From Nostoc calcicola FACHB-3891 (GTDB lineage Bacteria; Cyanobacteriota; Cyanobacteriia; Cyanobacteriales; Nostocaceae): a stretch of 64,000 nucleotides of DNA. Of the stretch, positions 45,350-54,787 are shown one piece after another. Location of the stretch: contig NZ_JACJRQ010000003.1 of assembly GCF_014697355.1 (NCBI RefSeq), positions 62,001 to 126,000 on the forward strand, read 5' to 3'. Position numbers and translations under genes: made by a program. Numbering within the stretch: position 1 is the stretch's first letter; the number at the start of each line of letters is the position of its first letter. The notes below the pieces were generated by a model. That model had not been told where the DNA came from. It was given only the letters and a program-made list of their open reading frames with translations, and made no database searches.

Positions 45350-45429
45350 ACTGGGGAATGGGGAGTGCGGAGTGGGGGAGATGAGGGAGATGAGGGAGAT
45401 GAGGATAAATGACTAATGACAAATGACAA

Positions 45430-46905
45430 ATGACAAATTCCCAAACAATTATTTCCATCCAAAATCTCAATTACTTTTTTGGAACAGGCGAACTCCAAAA
45501 GCAAGTTCTATCTGATATTAATCTACAAGTTAAAGCCAAAGAATTTGTAATTTTGACCGGCCCTTCAGGCTCGGGAAAAAGCACATTGCTGAGTTTAATT
45601 GGTTGCTTACGTTCTGTTCAAAAGGGAAGTCTCAAGATTTTGGGACAAGAACTCAATGGTTCTAACAGAGAGCAATTAGTCCAAATGCGTCGGAATTTTG
45701 GTTATATTACTCAATCAAGTAATTTGTTGGATTTCTTAACAGTCCAGCAAAATATTCAGATGTCATTGGAATTGCAGCCACAATTCTCACCTAAAGAAGC
45801 CCGTACAAAAACAGCAGCTATATTGGAGGCTGTTGGATTAGCTGATAAGCTCAATGCCTATCCAGGAAATCTTTCTGGGGGACAGAAACAACGAGTGGCT
45901 ATAGCGAGTGCTTTGGTAACTCAACCCAAATTAGTACTTGCCGATGAACCTACAGCATCTCTGGATAAGACAGCAGGACGGAATGTAGTGGCGTTAATGC
46001 ATCGTTTAGCGAAAGAACATAATAGTGCTGTTCTCATGGTTACTCATGATAATCGCATACTTGATTTGGCAGATCGGATTGTTAATGTTGAAGATGGCAA
46101 ATTGGGTTTAGCTTTAAATCAAGAACTTTCGCTGGTGTTACCTGGTTTTGATGAAGCCTTATTAGAAAAAGTAGCGACTAAACCAATGGTTTTGACTTAC
46201 CAATCAGAGGAAGTAATTGTTCGTCAAGGCGATCCAGCCAGTAAATTCTATATTCTTTTAGAAGGTGAAGTCGATATTCTCCAAGAATTTCCTGATGAAC
46301 CAACTCGTCTGATAAATCATCTCAGTCGCGGGGATTATTTTGGCGAAGTGGGTTTACTTCGAGATGGTAAACGGACAGCAACAGTACGCGTTGCTAGAAA
46401 TTCAGAAGTCAAAGTGATGGTAATTGAGGAAGAACTTTTCCGGCTTTTCCTTGGTAACTCTGAATTAACTAAGGCTGACATTGTGCGTCACTTGCATCAA
46501 CGTGTGATGACTAGTCATCTCTCAAATGCATTACCCAACATAGATCCATCTGAGATTATAGCAGTTGCATCTCAAGCAAAGATAATTAGATATGGAGCCA
46601 ATTCTATCATCGTTCAACAAGGTGAAGTAGCTGATAAATTCTACTTGATATTAGAAGGAGAAGTTGAAGCATTAGTGGGCGATCGCCATGATGAATTCAC
46701 ATCGTGTACTCTCCAATCAGGGGAATACTTTGGTAATGCACAGTTGGTTAATGGGGAAAAATATCCCTTCACAGTTCGAGCCGGACTTAGTGAGGTGGAA
46801 ATGATGATAATCGATCGAGAAAATTTCTGTAGTTTGATTTTCAAATCGAATACAAATCAGGAAACTGTTGCTTCTGTGCTTCGTCAACGATTGATGAATT
46901 TGTGA
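45430..46905 (+). CDS. devA: DevA-type ABC ATPase fused to two cyclic-nucleotide-binding domains
   Basis: 491 residues, about twice the usual DevA length. Residues 1-225 are the ATPase: Walker A GPSGSGKST near 44, signature LSGGQKQRVAIASAL near 145, Walker B LVLADEPTASLD near 165. Two cNMP-binding domains follow (about 250-370 and 380-490). The first has the phosphate-binding cassette DYFGEVGLLRDGKRTATVRV near 300, with the Glu and Arg expected for cyclic-nucleotide binding. The second reads EYFGNAQLVNGEKYPFTVRA and lacks both, so it may be inactive. This suggests that export is controlled by cAMP or cGMP. It forms an operon with devC. A low-complexity GATGAGGGA tract lies in the gap. Confidence 0.9.
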   Translation: MTNSQTIISIQNLNYFFGTGELQKQVLSDINLQVKAKEFVILTGPSGSGKSTLLSLIGCLRSVQKGSLKILGQELNGSNREQLVQMRRNFGYITQSSNLLDFLTVQQNIQMSLELQPQFSPKEARTKTAAILEAVGLADKLNAYPGNLSGGQKQRVAIASALVTQPKLVLADEPTASLDKTAGRNVVALMHRLAKEHNSAVLMVTHDNRILDLADRIVNVEDGKLGLALNQELSLVLPGFDEALLEKVATKPMVLTYQSEEVIVRQGDPASKFYILLEGEVDILQEFPDEPTRLINHLSRGDYFGEVGLLRDGKRTATVRVARNSEVKVMVIEEELFRLFLGNSELTKADIVRHLHQRVMTSHLSNALPNIDPSEIIAVASQAKIIRYGANSIIVQQGEVADKFYLILEGEVEALVGDRHDEFTSCTLQSGEYFGNAQLVNGEKYPFTVRAGLSEVEMMIIDRENFCSLIFKSNTNQETVASVLRQRLMNL

Positions 46906-47008
46906 ATAGCGTCACCGAACAAGACAAAAATCCTTTAATATCATGTCCGGCTGATCGCTTATGATTACCGCTCCATAAACAAGGAACAAAAAAAGAATGC
47001 GAATTGGT

Positions 47009-48163
47009 TTAACGAATTTGAATTGATGCTCTTACCTGTAGCTTATTTAATGTTTTCACTCGATCGCTATCATTGGGATGGAGACGAATTTTCACTTTTA
47101 CTATTCTGACATCTGCTCTGGCAGAGGGGTCATCATTGACGATTCCTGGTTTGTCAATTTGCAATCCAATGCGATCGACAATTCCTTTAATTTCCCCAGT
47201 GAATCCTCCATACTCGCTGACAATAATTGCGGGCTGATTTACCTTAATATATTGAATATCGCTTTCGTAAACTTCTGCCATTACATACATCTGTTGTGTC
47301 TGGCCAATGTCAACAATACCACCACTACCGATAACTTCACCGACTTTCGCGTTGACACTTAAGATTTGCCCTGCTACAGGTGCTTGCACATAAGTAGATT
47401 CCATATCAACTTTTGCTTTTCGTAATTGAGACAACGACTCATTCAACTCTGCTTTAGCTACGAGAATATCCGTTGGCTTCACATGCTTGACACTTTGCAG
47501 AGTTGCTTGAGACTCTTTAACACGTTCTGAGCCTGTACTAATTTGTTCGCTCAGGTTTGCTGTTGCTTCCTGTAACTTTTGTTGCTCAATCTCTACTTGC
47601 AAACGTTTCGTTTCCGTGTCGGCTGCGGAAACAGCCCCTTCTTGGGAGAGAACCTGATACCGTTGATAATCATTTTCGGCTTTACGTAGTTCTACTTGCT
47701 GACGGGCAATAACTGTTTTCTGAACCTTTATGCCCTCAAATAACTGAGCTTCCATTTCTGCAACTTTCTTGCGTTGGGCTTCAATTTGGCCAAACTTTTC
47801 ACCAGCCAGAACTTGAGCTAAACGCGATCGCCCCACAATCACTTTCGCTCTAGCATTTTCCACAATGGCTCGATACTGGTTAAAGTTGTCCATAATTGCG
47901 ATGACTTGGCCGACTTTAACGCGATCGCCTTCTTTCACACGCAGTTGTGCCAAACGCTGGTTAGATGCTGGAGCAGATAGGTGAATGATATCTCCTTCGG
48001 GTTCCAAACGACCCAAAGCTGTTACATGACTTATAGTCTGTTGATTACTTGAGATTTCCTGGAGGGTGTTTTGGTTGGTGCCCAAAGATCCACGTGAATT
48101 AACACCAAAAATAGTAAAAGCACCAACAACACCAATAGATAAAAGCAAAGCGATCGCTTTCAT
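47009..48163 (-). CDS. devB: DevB-type periplasmic adaptor (HlyD family)
   Basis: 384 residues. An N-terminal membrane anchor (AIALLLSIGVVGAFTIFGV) precedes a lipoyl/beta-barrel half (ISHVTALGRLEPEGDIIHLS, LRVKEGDRVKVGQVIAIMDN), a long coiled coil (about 105-245, e.g. RKKVAEMEAQLFEGIKVQ) and the second half (APVAGQILSVNAKVGEVIGS, MYVMAEVYESDIQYIKVNQP). This is the membrane-fusion component that links a DevCA pump to the outer-membrane channel. It is on the opposite strand from devCA, ending 103 bp from the devA stop, an unusual arrangement since devBCA genes are typically in one operon. Confidence 0.92.
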   Translation of the reverse strand: MKAIALLLSIGVVGAFTIFGVNSRGSLGTNQNTLQEISSNQQTISHVTALGRLEPEGDIIHLSAPASNQRLAQLRVKEGDRVKVGQVIAIMDNFNQYRAIVENARAKVIVGRSRLAQVLAGEKFGQIEAQRKKVAEMEAQLFEGIKVQKTVIARQQVELRKAENDYQRYQVLSQEGAVSAADTETKRLQVEIEQQKLQEATANLSEQISTGSERVKESQATLQSVKHVKPTDILVAKAELNESLSQLRKAKVDMESTYVQAPVAGQILSVNAKVGEVIGSGGIVDIGQTQQMYVMAEVYESDIQYIKVNQPAIIVSEYGGFTGEIKGIVDRIGLQIDKPGIVNDDPSARADVRIVKVKIRLHPNDSDRVKTLNKLQVRASIQIR

Positions 48164-48309
48164 GTTCTGTATATATTTAACTTGCCCAGGTACTTATTTT
48201 GCCCATTATTTTTTACAAGTTAAATATGTTCGATGCAAAATATTACTTGAAAGCGTAGGGCTAGCCTTTTCAAGGTTGGTAGAAATTTTGTGAAAATAAT
48301 TTCTCCGAT

Positions 48310-48358
48310 CTCTGTGTTCTCTGCGTCTTTAACCGCTCCAGACGCAGAGAACACAGAG
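48310..48358. terminator. Strong hairpin between two - strand genes
   Basis: Perfect 19-bp stem (CTCTGTGTTCTCTGCGTCT with its complement) and 11-nt loop, about 30 bases after the stop of the EF-hand gene. T content after it is low, so it may be a repeat rather than an intrinsic terminator. Confidence 0.6.
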
Positions 48359-48387
48359 CGGACTTTTAAAGGTTAATTACAGATTAA

Positions 48388-49191
48388 CTACTTCTTTTGT
48401 CCCACGGCAGCAATCACTTGAGACTGCCCTTGCTTATATTTATTAATAATTGAATTTTCATCTGACTCCATTTGCCAGTTAAGCCCGAATTCTTTGAGTG
48501 CCATAAGTAGACCAATTGCACTAGCTCGATTGGTGGCATAAGGAATTTGATGAACATCGCATAAACGCGTGAGTGCTTCAATATCTGCCGCGTGGGCATG
48601 GGAGCTTAGGGGGTCTTTGAAAAAGAAAATTGCAGAAATTCTATTCTCTGAAATCATACCTCCAATAGCCTGATCGCCTCCCAGTGGTCCGCTAGCAACG
48701 AGTCTTTCTACTGGTATCCCTAAACGCTGTTCCAAAGATTTTCCTGTACTTCCCGTTGTCACCAAGGGAACTTGTGAAAAGAAGTCATGTTGTTCTTCTA
48801 CAAATTTCAGCAAAACACTCTTCATCTCATTGTGGGCAACCAGCGAAACAAACCGTGTACTTTCATCCACAGGGATTGGAGCTGCTTTGTCATAGGTGAC
48901 CTTTTTTTTGGCAACCTGACTGATTTGAAGCATTTTATCCTCAAATTCTTTCAAGTCAATTTGACCATCACCTGATTCATCAAAATTGTCGAAAATTTCT
49001 TTATTTTCTTGTTCAGACCATGCTGATATGCCTAAGGTGGACAAAAAGAGCATGAATTCATCGGAAGTAATATGTCCATCTCCATTTTCGTCAGCAGCAC
49101 TAAAAACTTTTGCAGGAGATAACCAACGACTTTCTAATAAATCATGAAGGCGTACAAGAGATTGCTCTAGCTCTTTATTTTGGTTTGACAT
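48388..49191 (-). CDS. mgsA: Methylglyoxal synthase fused to EF-hands
   Basis: 267 residues from the ATG that starts MSNQNKELEQ (a TTG 81 bases upstream would add 27). Residues 34-45 (DENGDGHITSDE) and 71-82 (DESGDGQIDLKE) are two canonical calcium-binding EF-hand loops. Residues about 115-245 match methylglyoxal synthase: VSLVAHNEMKSVLLKFV, LVTTGSTGKSL, SGPLGGDQAIGGMISE with the catalytic GDQ, and FFFKDPLSSHAHAADIEAL. The enzyme turns dihydroxyacetone phosphate into methylglyoxal and phosphate. The usual bacterial enzyme is about 150 residues and has no EF-hands, so this is a fusion that may be calcium-controlled. Single-gene unit. Confidence 0.88.
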   Translation of the reverse strand: MSNQNKELEQSLVRLHDLLESRWLSPAKVFSAADENGDGHITSDEFMLFLSTLGISAWSEQENKEIFDNFDESGDGQIDLKEFEDKMLQISQVAKKKVTYDKAAPIPVDESTRFVSLVAHNEMKSVLLKFVEEQHDFFSQVPLVTTGSTGKSLEQRLGIPVERLVASGPLGGDQAIGGMISENRISAIFFFKDPLSSHAHAADIEALTRLCDVHQIPYATNRASAIGLLMALKEFGLNWQMESDENSIINKYKQGQSQVIAAVGQKK

Positions 49192-49498
49192 TGTAACGTT
49201 ATACTCGATCGCTAGATCTAAGGATAATACCTGAGAGGGTGACTTTAAGCCAAACACTAAGTAATTTTTCAATTGCCTATGGGAAGACTAAGTAAGTCGG
49301 CGTAAATAATTATTGTTAGAGTAACGCAGGGGCAGTTCTTGCTCAAAGCTTGGGGAGAAAGAGTTTGAGTCTTATTTACTTTTGTTTACACAGTTTGGTT
49401 TAATTGCACTGACTTACTTAACATAAAGATGCCCAAGCTTTTGAATGATTTCTGGTCAACTAGAAGTCACAATATGAATGTTGTTAAAGCAGTGATTC

Positions 49499-49655
49499 AG
49501 AGGTTGTTTGAAAAGTCAAAATGTATACCAAAAACCTCACTTCCATTCCTCTCTCTTGCAAGGAGAGAGGCTTTGAAACCCCCATTCCCTCGTAGGTAAG
49601 GGGGTTAGGTTTTTGAGGCTTAAATGTTACCAAAAATACTTTTCAAACAGCCTCT
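49499..49655. mobile_element. MITE-like element, family C (157 bp)
   Basis: Ends AGAGGTTGTTTGAAAAGT and ACTTTTCAAACAGCCTCT. Interior has CCTCTCTCTTGCAAGGAGAG and a C/G-rich inverted tract. The remainder of the 49192-49767 gap shows no gene. Confidence 0.85.
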
Positions 49656-49767
49656 CAGGTAGCCCAACATCCTAAGTTTGAAACTTGACGGCAAAAGGGC
49701 AAGCACCCGACTATTGTCAAATAATTGTGCCAATTAATCTGTCAACGCGGACAAATAATTTAGTCAA

Positions 49768-52371
49768 TCAACATTTTCCATCCAAATTTTGCAACCCCAT
49801 CGCAATTTTACTGTGTTTCTCAATTTGCCCCATGACTTGTTTTGCTCGTTGAATCACTACCGCCGGTAAACCTGCCAATCTTCCCGCTTCAATTCCGTAA
49901 GATTTATCTGCGCCTCCTGGTTGGACTTGGTGCAAAAAGATAATTTGGTCGGGTAATTCTTTAACTGTCACTTGATAGTTAGCCACATTCGGCAAAATGC
50001 TGGCTAGTTCATTTAACTCATGGTAATGAGTGGCAAAAATCGTTCGCGCCCGAATTTCCATTGCGATATATTCTGCTACCGCCCAAGCAATAGAAAGACC
50101 ATCAAATGTTGCCGTTCCCCGGCCAATTTCATCTAACAATACCAGCGACCGAGATGTGGCATGATTGAGAATATTTGCCGTTTCATTCATTTCCACCATA
50201 AATGTAGATTGACCAGTTGCCAGATCGTCTACTGCACCAACACGAGTAAAAATGCGATCGCATATTCCCAATCTGGCAAACCTAGCTGGTACAAAACTAC
50301 CAATTTGCGCCATTAACTGAATCAATCCCACCTGACGCAAATAACAACTTTTGCCGCTGGCGTTTGGGCCGGTGAGGATAATTAAATCGGGGAGTAGGGA
50401 AATTTCTTCTTCACTACTCCCTACTCCCGATTCCCTACTCCCTAATTGCGTTGAATTCGGCACAAAGAACCCCGCAGGTAAAGACTGTTCTACCACCGGG
50501 TGACGACCATCAACAATGTTGATTTCTCTTCCTGACAACATTTCTGGACGACAGTAACCTTGTTGCACCGCCAATTCAGCTAAAGCACACAACACATCCG
50601 CCGCCGCCACTGCGCGGGAAAGATTGCGAATTACTTCCGCTTGTTCTGCAACTTCTTCCCGCAACGCCGTAAAAATTTCATATTCCAATTGATTTAAATC
50701 ATCCCGCGCTGTGAGAATTCGTGCTTCCCGTTCCTTCAAGTCTGGGGTGATGTAGCGTTCCTCATTAGTCAGGGTTTGTTTGCGGATGTAATTGGCGGGT
50801 ACTTGATCGGCTTTGGCACGGGAAATACTGATATAGTAACCAAAGGTTTTGTTAAATCCTACCTTTAATGTCGGAATTCCCGTCTTCGCTCTTTCGTCAA
50901 CTTCTAAATTAGCGATCCATTGTTCGTCTGCTTTTACAGTGGCTTTCCTGTCATCTAACAGGGAATTCACCCCAGCACGAATCAATCCGCCTTCTTTGAT
51001 ATGTATTGGTGGTGACTCTACCAGATGGGCGTGTAATTTTTGTGCCAATTCTGACAAAATAGAGGGCACTTTTTGTAAAGCTTTCAAAAATGGCGATCGC
51101 GCATCAGTAACTAAGTGGGATAATTCCGGCAAGCGTGAAAGGGAATCTGCCAAAGCTGCTAAATCTCTGGCATTAGCAGTACCAGAACCCGCCCTTCCCG
51201 TCAGCCGTTCCAAGTCATAAATTTGCCGCAACAACTGTCGCAAATCCTGACGTAGGGGTGTATTTTCCATCAATTCTTCGATGGTATCTTGTCGCGCCCC
51301 AATGCCTTTAATATCGATTAGTGGTTGCAATAACCACCGCCGTAAAGCCCGCCCACCCATTGCTGTACTCGTTCTATCCAATGCCCAGAGTAGGGAACCG
51401 TGAAATGTACCATCGCGGACAGTTTGAGTAATTTCCAGATTACGGCGAGTTTGATTATCTACAATTAAATAGTCAGTAACTGTGTAAGTGCGGAGTCTTT
51501 GGAGGAAGATTGGGTGTTCTTTTTGAGTATCTTCCAGGTATTCGAGAAGACCGCCAGCTGCACGAACGGCCAGGGGAAGATGATCGCAACCGAGTCCTTC
51601 GAGCGATCGCAGTTTAAATTTCTGCAATAATCTAGGTCTAGCTTCACCTTGGGAAAAGGGAACTTGCGATCGCAAACTATAACAAAATGATGGTGGCAAA
51701 CACTCCGGTAGATGCGGCGAAGTTTCTCCCGGACGCAGCAAACTACCTAAATCCGGTGCATTTGTGGGAACTAGCACCTCCGAAGGTTGCAAGCGCATTA
51801 GTTCTTGTGTGAGATGTTCTAAATCACTGCCTTGAGTGGTGAGGAATTCTCCTGTGGAGATGTCTGCATAAGCTAAACCCCAATGATTTGCGGCAATTAC
51901 TACTGCTGCTAGGTAATTATTGCGACTTGATTTGAGCATTCCTTCTTCTAGCAAAGTGCCAGGAGTCAGGATGCGCGTTACTTCCCGCCGCACTAATCTA
52001 CCAGTAGCTTCGGCTGCATCTTCCACTTGGTCGCAAATTACCACTGCATAGCCTTTTTCGACTAGCATCGTGGCGTAGCGTTCCCAAGCGTGATGGGGAA
52101 CACCGGACATAGCCACTCGTCCCTGTTCCCCAGCTTGCTTACTGGTAAGGACTAATTCCAATTCTTGCGCTAATTTTACGGCATCTTGGAAATAGCATTC
52201 AAAGAAATCTCCCACTCGATACAGCAACACCGCGTGAGGATATTTATCCTTCGTCTCGACGTAATGCAGGTACATTTGACTTAGTTTACTGCGATCCACC
52301 TGTTGATGGTCAGAAATAAAAGTACTTGCATCAGGCTTGGCAGATGGAGTTTCAGGGTGAGAGGCAGTCAT
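49768..52371 (-). CDS. mutS: DNA mismatch repair protein MutS
   Basis: 867 residues from the ATG of [10 protein letters not shown] (an in-frame GTG would add seven). It recognises mismatches as a dimeric clamp. Mismatch-reading loop [16 protein letters not shown] near 45-60 holds the Phe-X-Glu motif (FFE). The ATPase has the P-loop [13 protein letters not shown] near 665, [18 protein letters not shown] near 740, and ATHYHEL near 775. Directly before the P-loop is a short insertion ([17 protein letters not shown]) encoded by GGGAGTAGGGAATCGGGAGT-type sequence, the same kind of tract seen between genes. Otherwise the length and motifs are normal. Confidence 0.95.
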   Translation of the reverse strand: MTASHPETPSAKPDASTFISDHQQVDRSKLSQMYLHYVETKDKYPHAVLLYRVGDFFECYFQDAVKLAQELELVLTSKQAGEQGRVAMSGVPHHAWERYATMLVEKGYAVVICDQVEDAAEATGRLVRREVTRILTPGTLLEEGMLKSSRNNYLAAVVIAANHWGLAYADISTGEFLTTQGSDLEHLTQELMRLQPSEVLVPTNAPDLGSLLRPGETSPHLPECLPPSFCYSLRSQVPFSQGEARPRLLQKFKLRSLEGLGCDHLPLAVRAAGGLLEYLEDTQKEHPIFLQRLRTYTVTDYLIVDNQTRRNLEITQTVRDGTFHGSLLWALDRTSTAMGGRALRRWLLQPLIDIKGIGARQDTIEELMENTPLRQDLRQLLRQIYDLERLTGRAGSGTANARDLAALADSLSRLPELSHLVTDARSPFLKALQKVPSILSELAQKLHAHLVESPPIHIKEGGLIRAGVNSLLDDRKATVKADEQWIANLEVDERAKTGIPTLKVGFNKTFGYYISISRAKADQVPANYIRKQTLTNEERYITPDLKEREARILTARDDLNQLEYEIFTALREEVAEQAEVIRNLSRAVAAADVLCALAELAVQQGYCRPEMLSGREINIVDGRHPVVEQSLPAGFFVPNSTQLGSRESGVGSSEEEISLLPDLIILTGPNASGKSCYLRQVGLIQLMAQIGSFVPARFARLGICDRIFTRVGAVDDLATGQSTFMVEMNETANILNHATSRSLVLLDEIGRGTATFDGLSIAWAVAEYIAMEIRARTIFATHYHELNELASILPNVANYQVTVKELPDQIIFLHQVQPGGADKSYGIEAGRLAGLPAVVIQRAKQVMGQIEKHSKIAMGLQNLDGKC
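50391..50447. repeat. GGGAGTAGGGAGTAGTGAAG tract within mutS
   Basis: On the - strand this encodes the [13 protein letters not shown] insertion just before the ATP-binding P-loop. The same GGGAGTAGGGAGTAGGGA motif is intergenic at 33645. Confidence 0.85.
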
Positions 52372-52457
52372 AGATGCTATCGAGTTACGCACGGAAATTC
52401 CACAATATCCGATGATAACGTGATGTTAGAGGTAAGGGGCGATCGCTCAAGGTTTTT

Positions 52458-52982
52458 TTACTCTTTTTTGCGACTGCTTCGACGCGTAGGTGGTTGTGGT
52501 GGTGGTGGTTCCTGTGATTTTAGTTTGTCATCATCAGTCAGAAACTCTACATGGAAACCCTTTTGGTGATAATGCCAACCCAAGACGACAATACTAGCAT
52601 CACCCATAGAAGTCTTTTCTACAGCTTGATTGGGGAATTTAGCCGCTAACTCTTTCAAGTCTTCTTCTTCCCAAAGAACAATTTGTTCACGAAACTTAGC
52701 CCAAGGTGTAGTTTCATCAGCTGCATAAGTTATGATTTTGGCAAATTTTTGAGCTACTATACGTTTACTTTCTGAATTTGCTGTTTTAGCCTGCGCAATG
52801 TGATTACCTGTTTCTATAACAACAGCTAAAGGTAGTACCAGCGTTGTTGATTTGGCAATTTCTACCTCAATTTTCTGATTTACACGCTGATAATCCCAAT
52901 CATTATTACCAGCAGTTTCTCTACTTGGAACTTGTAACCAAACGCATAAAAGCGATGTATCGATGAGTAGTACCTTTCTCAT
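52458..52982 (-). CDS. PIN-domain-like protein paired with an AAA ATPase
   Basis: 174 residues. VLLIDTSLLCVWLQVP near 4-19 (first Asp), LPLAVVIETGNHIAQ near 50-65 (Glu), EKTSMGDASIVVLG near 120-135 (Asp) and VEFLTDDDKLK near 145-155 (Asp) follow the order of PIN-nuclease metal ligands. The C-terminal tail is low-complexity (PPPPQPPTRRSSRKKE). Its start lies eight bases after the stop of the AAA ATPase gene, so they form one operon. The pairing of an AAA15/OLD-like ATPase with a nuclease is a common plan of phage-defence systems. The family assignment is from the motif layout alone. Confidence 0.6.
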   Translation of the reverse strand: MRKVLLIDTSLLCVWLQVPSRETAGNNDWDYQRVNQKIEVEIAKSTTLVLPLAVVIETGNHIAQAKTANSESKRIVAQKFAKIITYAADETTPWAKFREQIVLWEEEDLKELAAKFPNQAVEKTSMGDASIVVLGWHYHQKGFHVEFLTDDDKLKSQEPPPPQPPTRRSSRKKE

Positions 52983-52990
52983 ATTAGTAA

Positions 52991-54226
52991 CTATTCATTA
53001 CGAGAAAGGCTTCTTTCAATTGCACCCTTAGTTGTCATATCACCTAAAGAATATGATGCGAACAACTTAGAAAAATTATCAATATCTTCTAAAAGAGTAA
53101 GTTTGCTTTCTCCAGTTTCTTTATCGCGGTGTGCCACAACCACAAAAGGAATTATCTCTGGGCCTAAAGCATCAAGTAAAGCTGGGTTATGGGTGGTAAG
53201 TAAAATATCAATTTTTCTTTTGCTGCCAATTTCCCGTAGTATTTTAACTAGTAATTCTGCACGCGATGGATGAAGACCATTATCTATTTCTTCAATTACT
53301 AGTTGACTACCTTCTGGTCTTGTGAGCAATGCTGTAATAATTGCTAGAAAACGTAAAGTTCCATCTGACATACTTCTAGCATCAATCTCTGTAAAGTGAC
53401 CAGGTTTCCATTCTTCTTGACAGTAGAGCATAGCATCAGTACGAAATCTACCTACTTTTTGTGCCCATACTTTTTGTATATCACCTTCTGGTAGCTCTTT
53501 AATGTAGTTTGATAGAGTTGCTTCAACTTCTGCTTTCCGTTTCTTAGATAATGCTGCTAGTACACCAGCTATATTTGAGGCGTCAGTTTCTAACTTTTCG
53601 CTAATTGGTGAGTAAGAGCGCATTTGGGAGGGAATAGGATTTAAAATAAAAATATTTTTAATATAATGATAAAAATTATATATAATTTTATCTTCTAAAC
53701 CAGAATTTCCATCAACGAATAGAGTATTAGTTAGCGTTGTCTGAGTAGGTAAAAAATTATGCATTAAAATAAGTTTTTCATTGTAAGTATGAAGCCATTT
53801 TTCTTTTTCGTTTAAATAAAACACTTTTAAAAAATCTCTAATAGTATTTTTATCAGAATTAATATGAGATTCTTGATGAATTACAGATTCTTCTAAAACT
53901 TGAAGGGAAGGTTTTGTTTTTACTGTGATACAATAAATATAATCAGTATTAATATATTCACCTTGAATAACAATCTTTAATGTAAATTTTTTCTCAGGTT
54001 TAAATGCAGCCCATTCTACACCTCCTCGAATGGAAGGGAGAATTGAATCACCTATTAAAGCTGGTTTAACATCCTCTCTTCTAAAGGTTATTTGTAAAAA
54101 TTCCAAGGCTTCAACCACATTAGATTTACCACTTGCATTTGTCCCAATCAAAACAGTCAACGGATCAAGTGGAAGTTCGGCATAACGGAAACTTTTCCAA
54201 TTTTCAAGTATGAGTTGCTTAAGCAT
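52991..54226 (-). CDS. AAA15/RecF-like ATPase
   Basis: 411 residues from an ATG with a Shine-Dalgarno (GGAG, 6 bases away); an in-frame TTG would add four. LKQLILENWKSFRYAELPLD starts the ABC/SMC-type core, Walker A is GTNASGKSN near 30, the signature-like SMSDGTLRFLAI near 280, Walker B LVIEEIDNGLHPSRAELL near 305 and the His switch TTHNPALL near 340. This domain plan is that of AAA15/AAA21 ATPases, which partner with nuclease or toxin domains in defence systems such as PARIS, Septu and OLD. It has no fused effector; the PIN-like gene directly after it may be the effector. Its middle region is AT-rich. Confidence 0.85.
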   Translation of the reverse strand: MLKQLILENWKSFRYAELPLDPLTVLIGTNASGKSNVVEALEFLQITFRREDVKPALIGDSILPSIRGGVEWAAFKPEKKFTLKIVIQGEYINTDYIYCITVKTKPSLQVLEESVIHQESHINSDKNTIRDFLKVFYLNEKEKWLHTYNEKLILMHNFLPTQTTLTNTLFVDGNSGLEDKIIYNFYHYIKNIFILNPIPSQMRSYSPISEKLETDASNIAGVLAALSKKRKAEVEATLSNYIKELPEGDIQKVWAQKVGRFRTDAMLYCQEEWKPGHFTEIDARSMSDGTLRFLAIITALLTRPEGSQLVIEEIDNGLHPSRAELLVKILREIGSKRKIDILLTTHNPALLDALGPEIIPFVVVAHRDKETGESKLTLLEDIDNFSKLFASYSLGDMTTKGAIERSLSRNE

Positions 54227-54320
54227 GACCAACTCCAAAAATGCTAAAATTCTATTTTTCCTAATACTCTTGATAACAAATTAGGGTGCAAATCGCAGAG
54301 TTTAATACACCTCTAAAATT

Positions 54321-54539
54321 TCACTCACCCAACCATTCTTCACGAGAAACTCCAGCTTGTCGTAATAGCCGCGATAATAAACCCACACTAATATCACCCT
54401 CATAAGGATTGGGAATAATCACAGTAACATCACTTAGTCGCATTTGTGGATGTTTTCCTCCTGCGTAAGGGCCTTCAAAGCCTAACTCTTGCAGACGTTT
54501 TACTAAATCACGCCAAGAAACAGGGGTTAATCTAGACAT
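54321..54539 (-). CDS. hicA: HicA toxin (mRNA interferase)
   Basis: 72 residues of the HicA/YcfA family: SWRDLVKRLQELGFEGPYAG followed by GGKHPQMRLSDVTVIIPNPY, then the short LLSRLLRQAGVSREEWLGE tail. The His in GGKHP is the catalytic residue that cuts mRNA. It follows the antitoxin gene by two bases. Together with hicB it forms a toxin-antitoxin pair in the defence-like stretch 52458-54787. Confidence 0.92.
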   Translation of the reverse strand: MSRLTPVSWRDLVKRLQELGFEGPYAGGKHPQMRLSDVTVIIPNPYEGDISVGLLSRLLRQAGVSREEWLGE

Positions 54540-54541
54540 TT

Positions 54542-54787
54542 TTATACAAGCTTCGTCAGTTCATTGAGGTTGATACCAGCAATTACGGGAATCGTTAACC
54601 CCAAACGTAACCGTAGCGCTAGCCAGTCACTTAAAGCTTCTCTTAATTCCCGCCTACATCCTTCTAAAGTTTGATGATTTGCCCAGACTCCTTGTAAGCT
54701 TGGAATCTCTCCCCAATAAGTTTGCTCATCTTCAATGATTTCATAAACTGCTAGTTCCATTGCTTGGTCAATGTAGCTTGCCAGCAT
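54542..54787 (-). CDS. hicB: HicB-like antitoxin
   Basis: 81 residues: AVYEIIEDEQTYWGEIPSLQ, GVWANHQTLEGCRRELREAL and SDWLALRLRLGLTIP match the HicB antitoxin core (degenerate RNase-H-like fold). There is no extra DNA-binding domain, unlike larger HicB proteins. The order hicB-hicA is one of the two known layouts. ATG start, promoter expected within 54788-54895. Confidence 0.88.
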   Translation of the reverse strand: MLASYIDQAMELAVYEIIEDEQTYWGEIPSLQGVWANHQTLEGCRRELREALSDWLALRLRLGLTIPVIAGINLNELTKLV

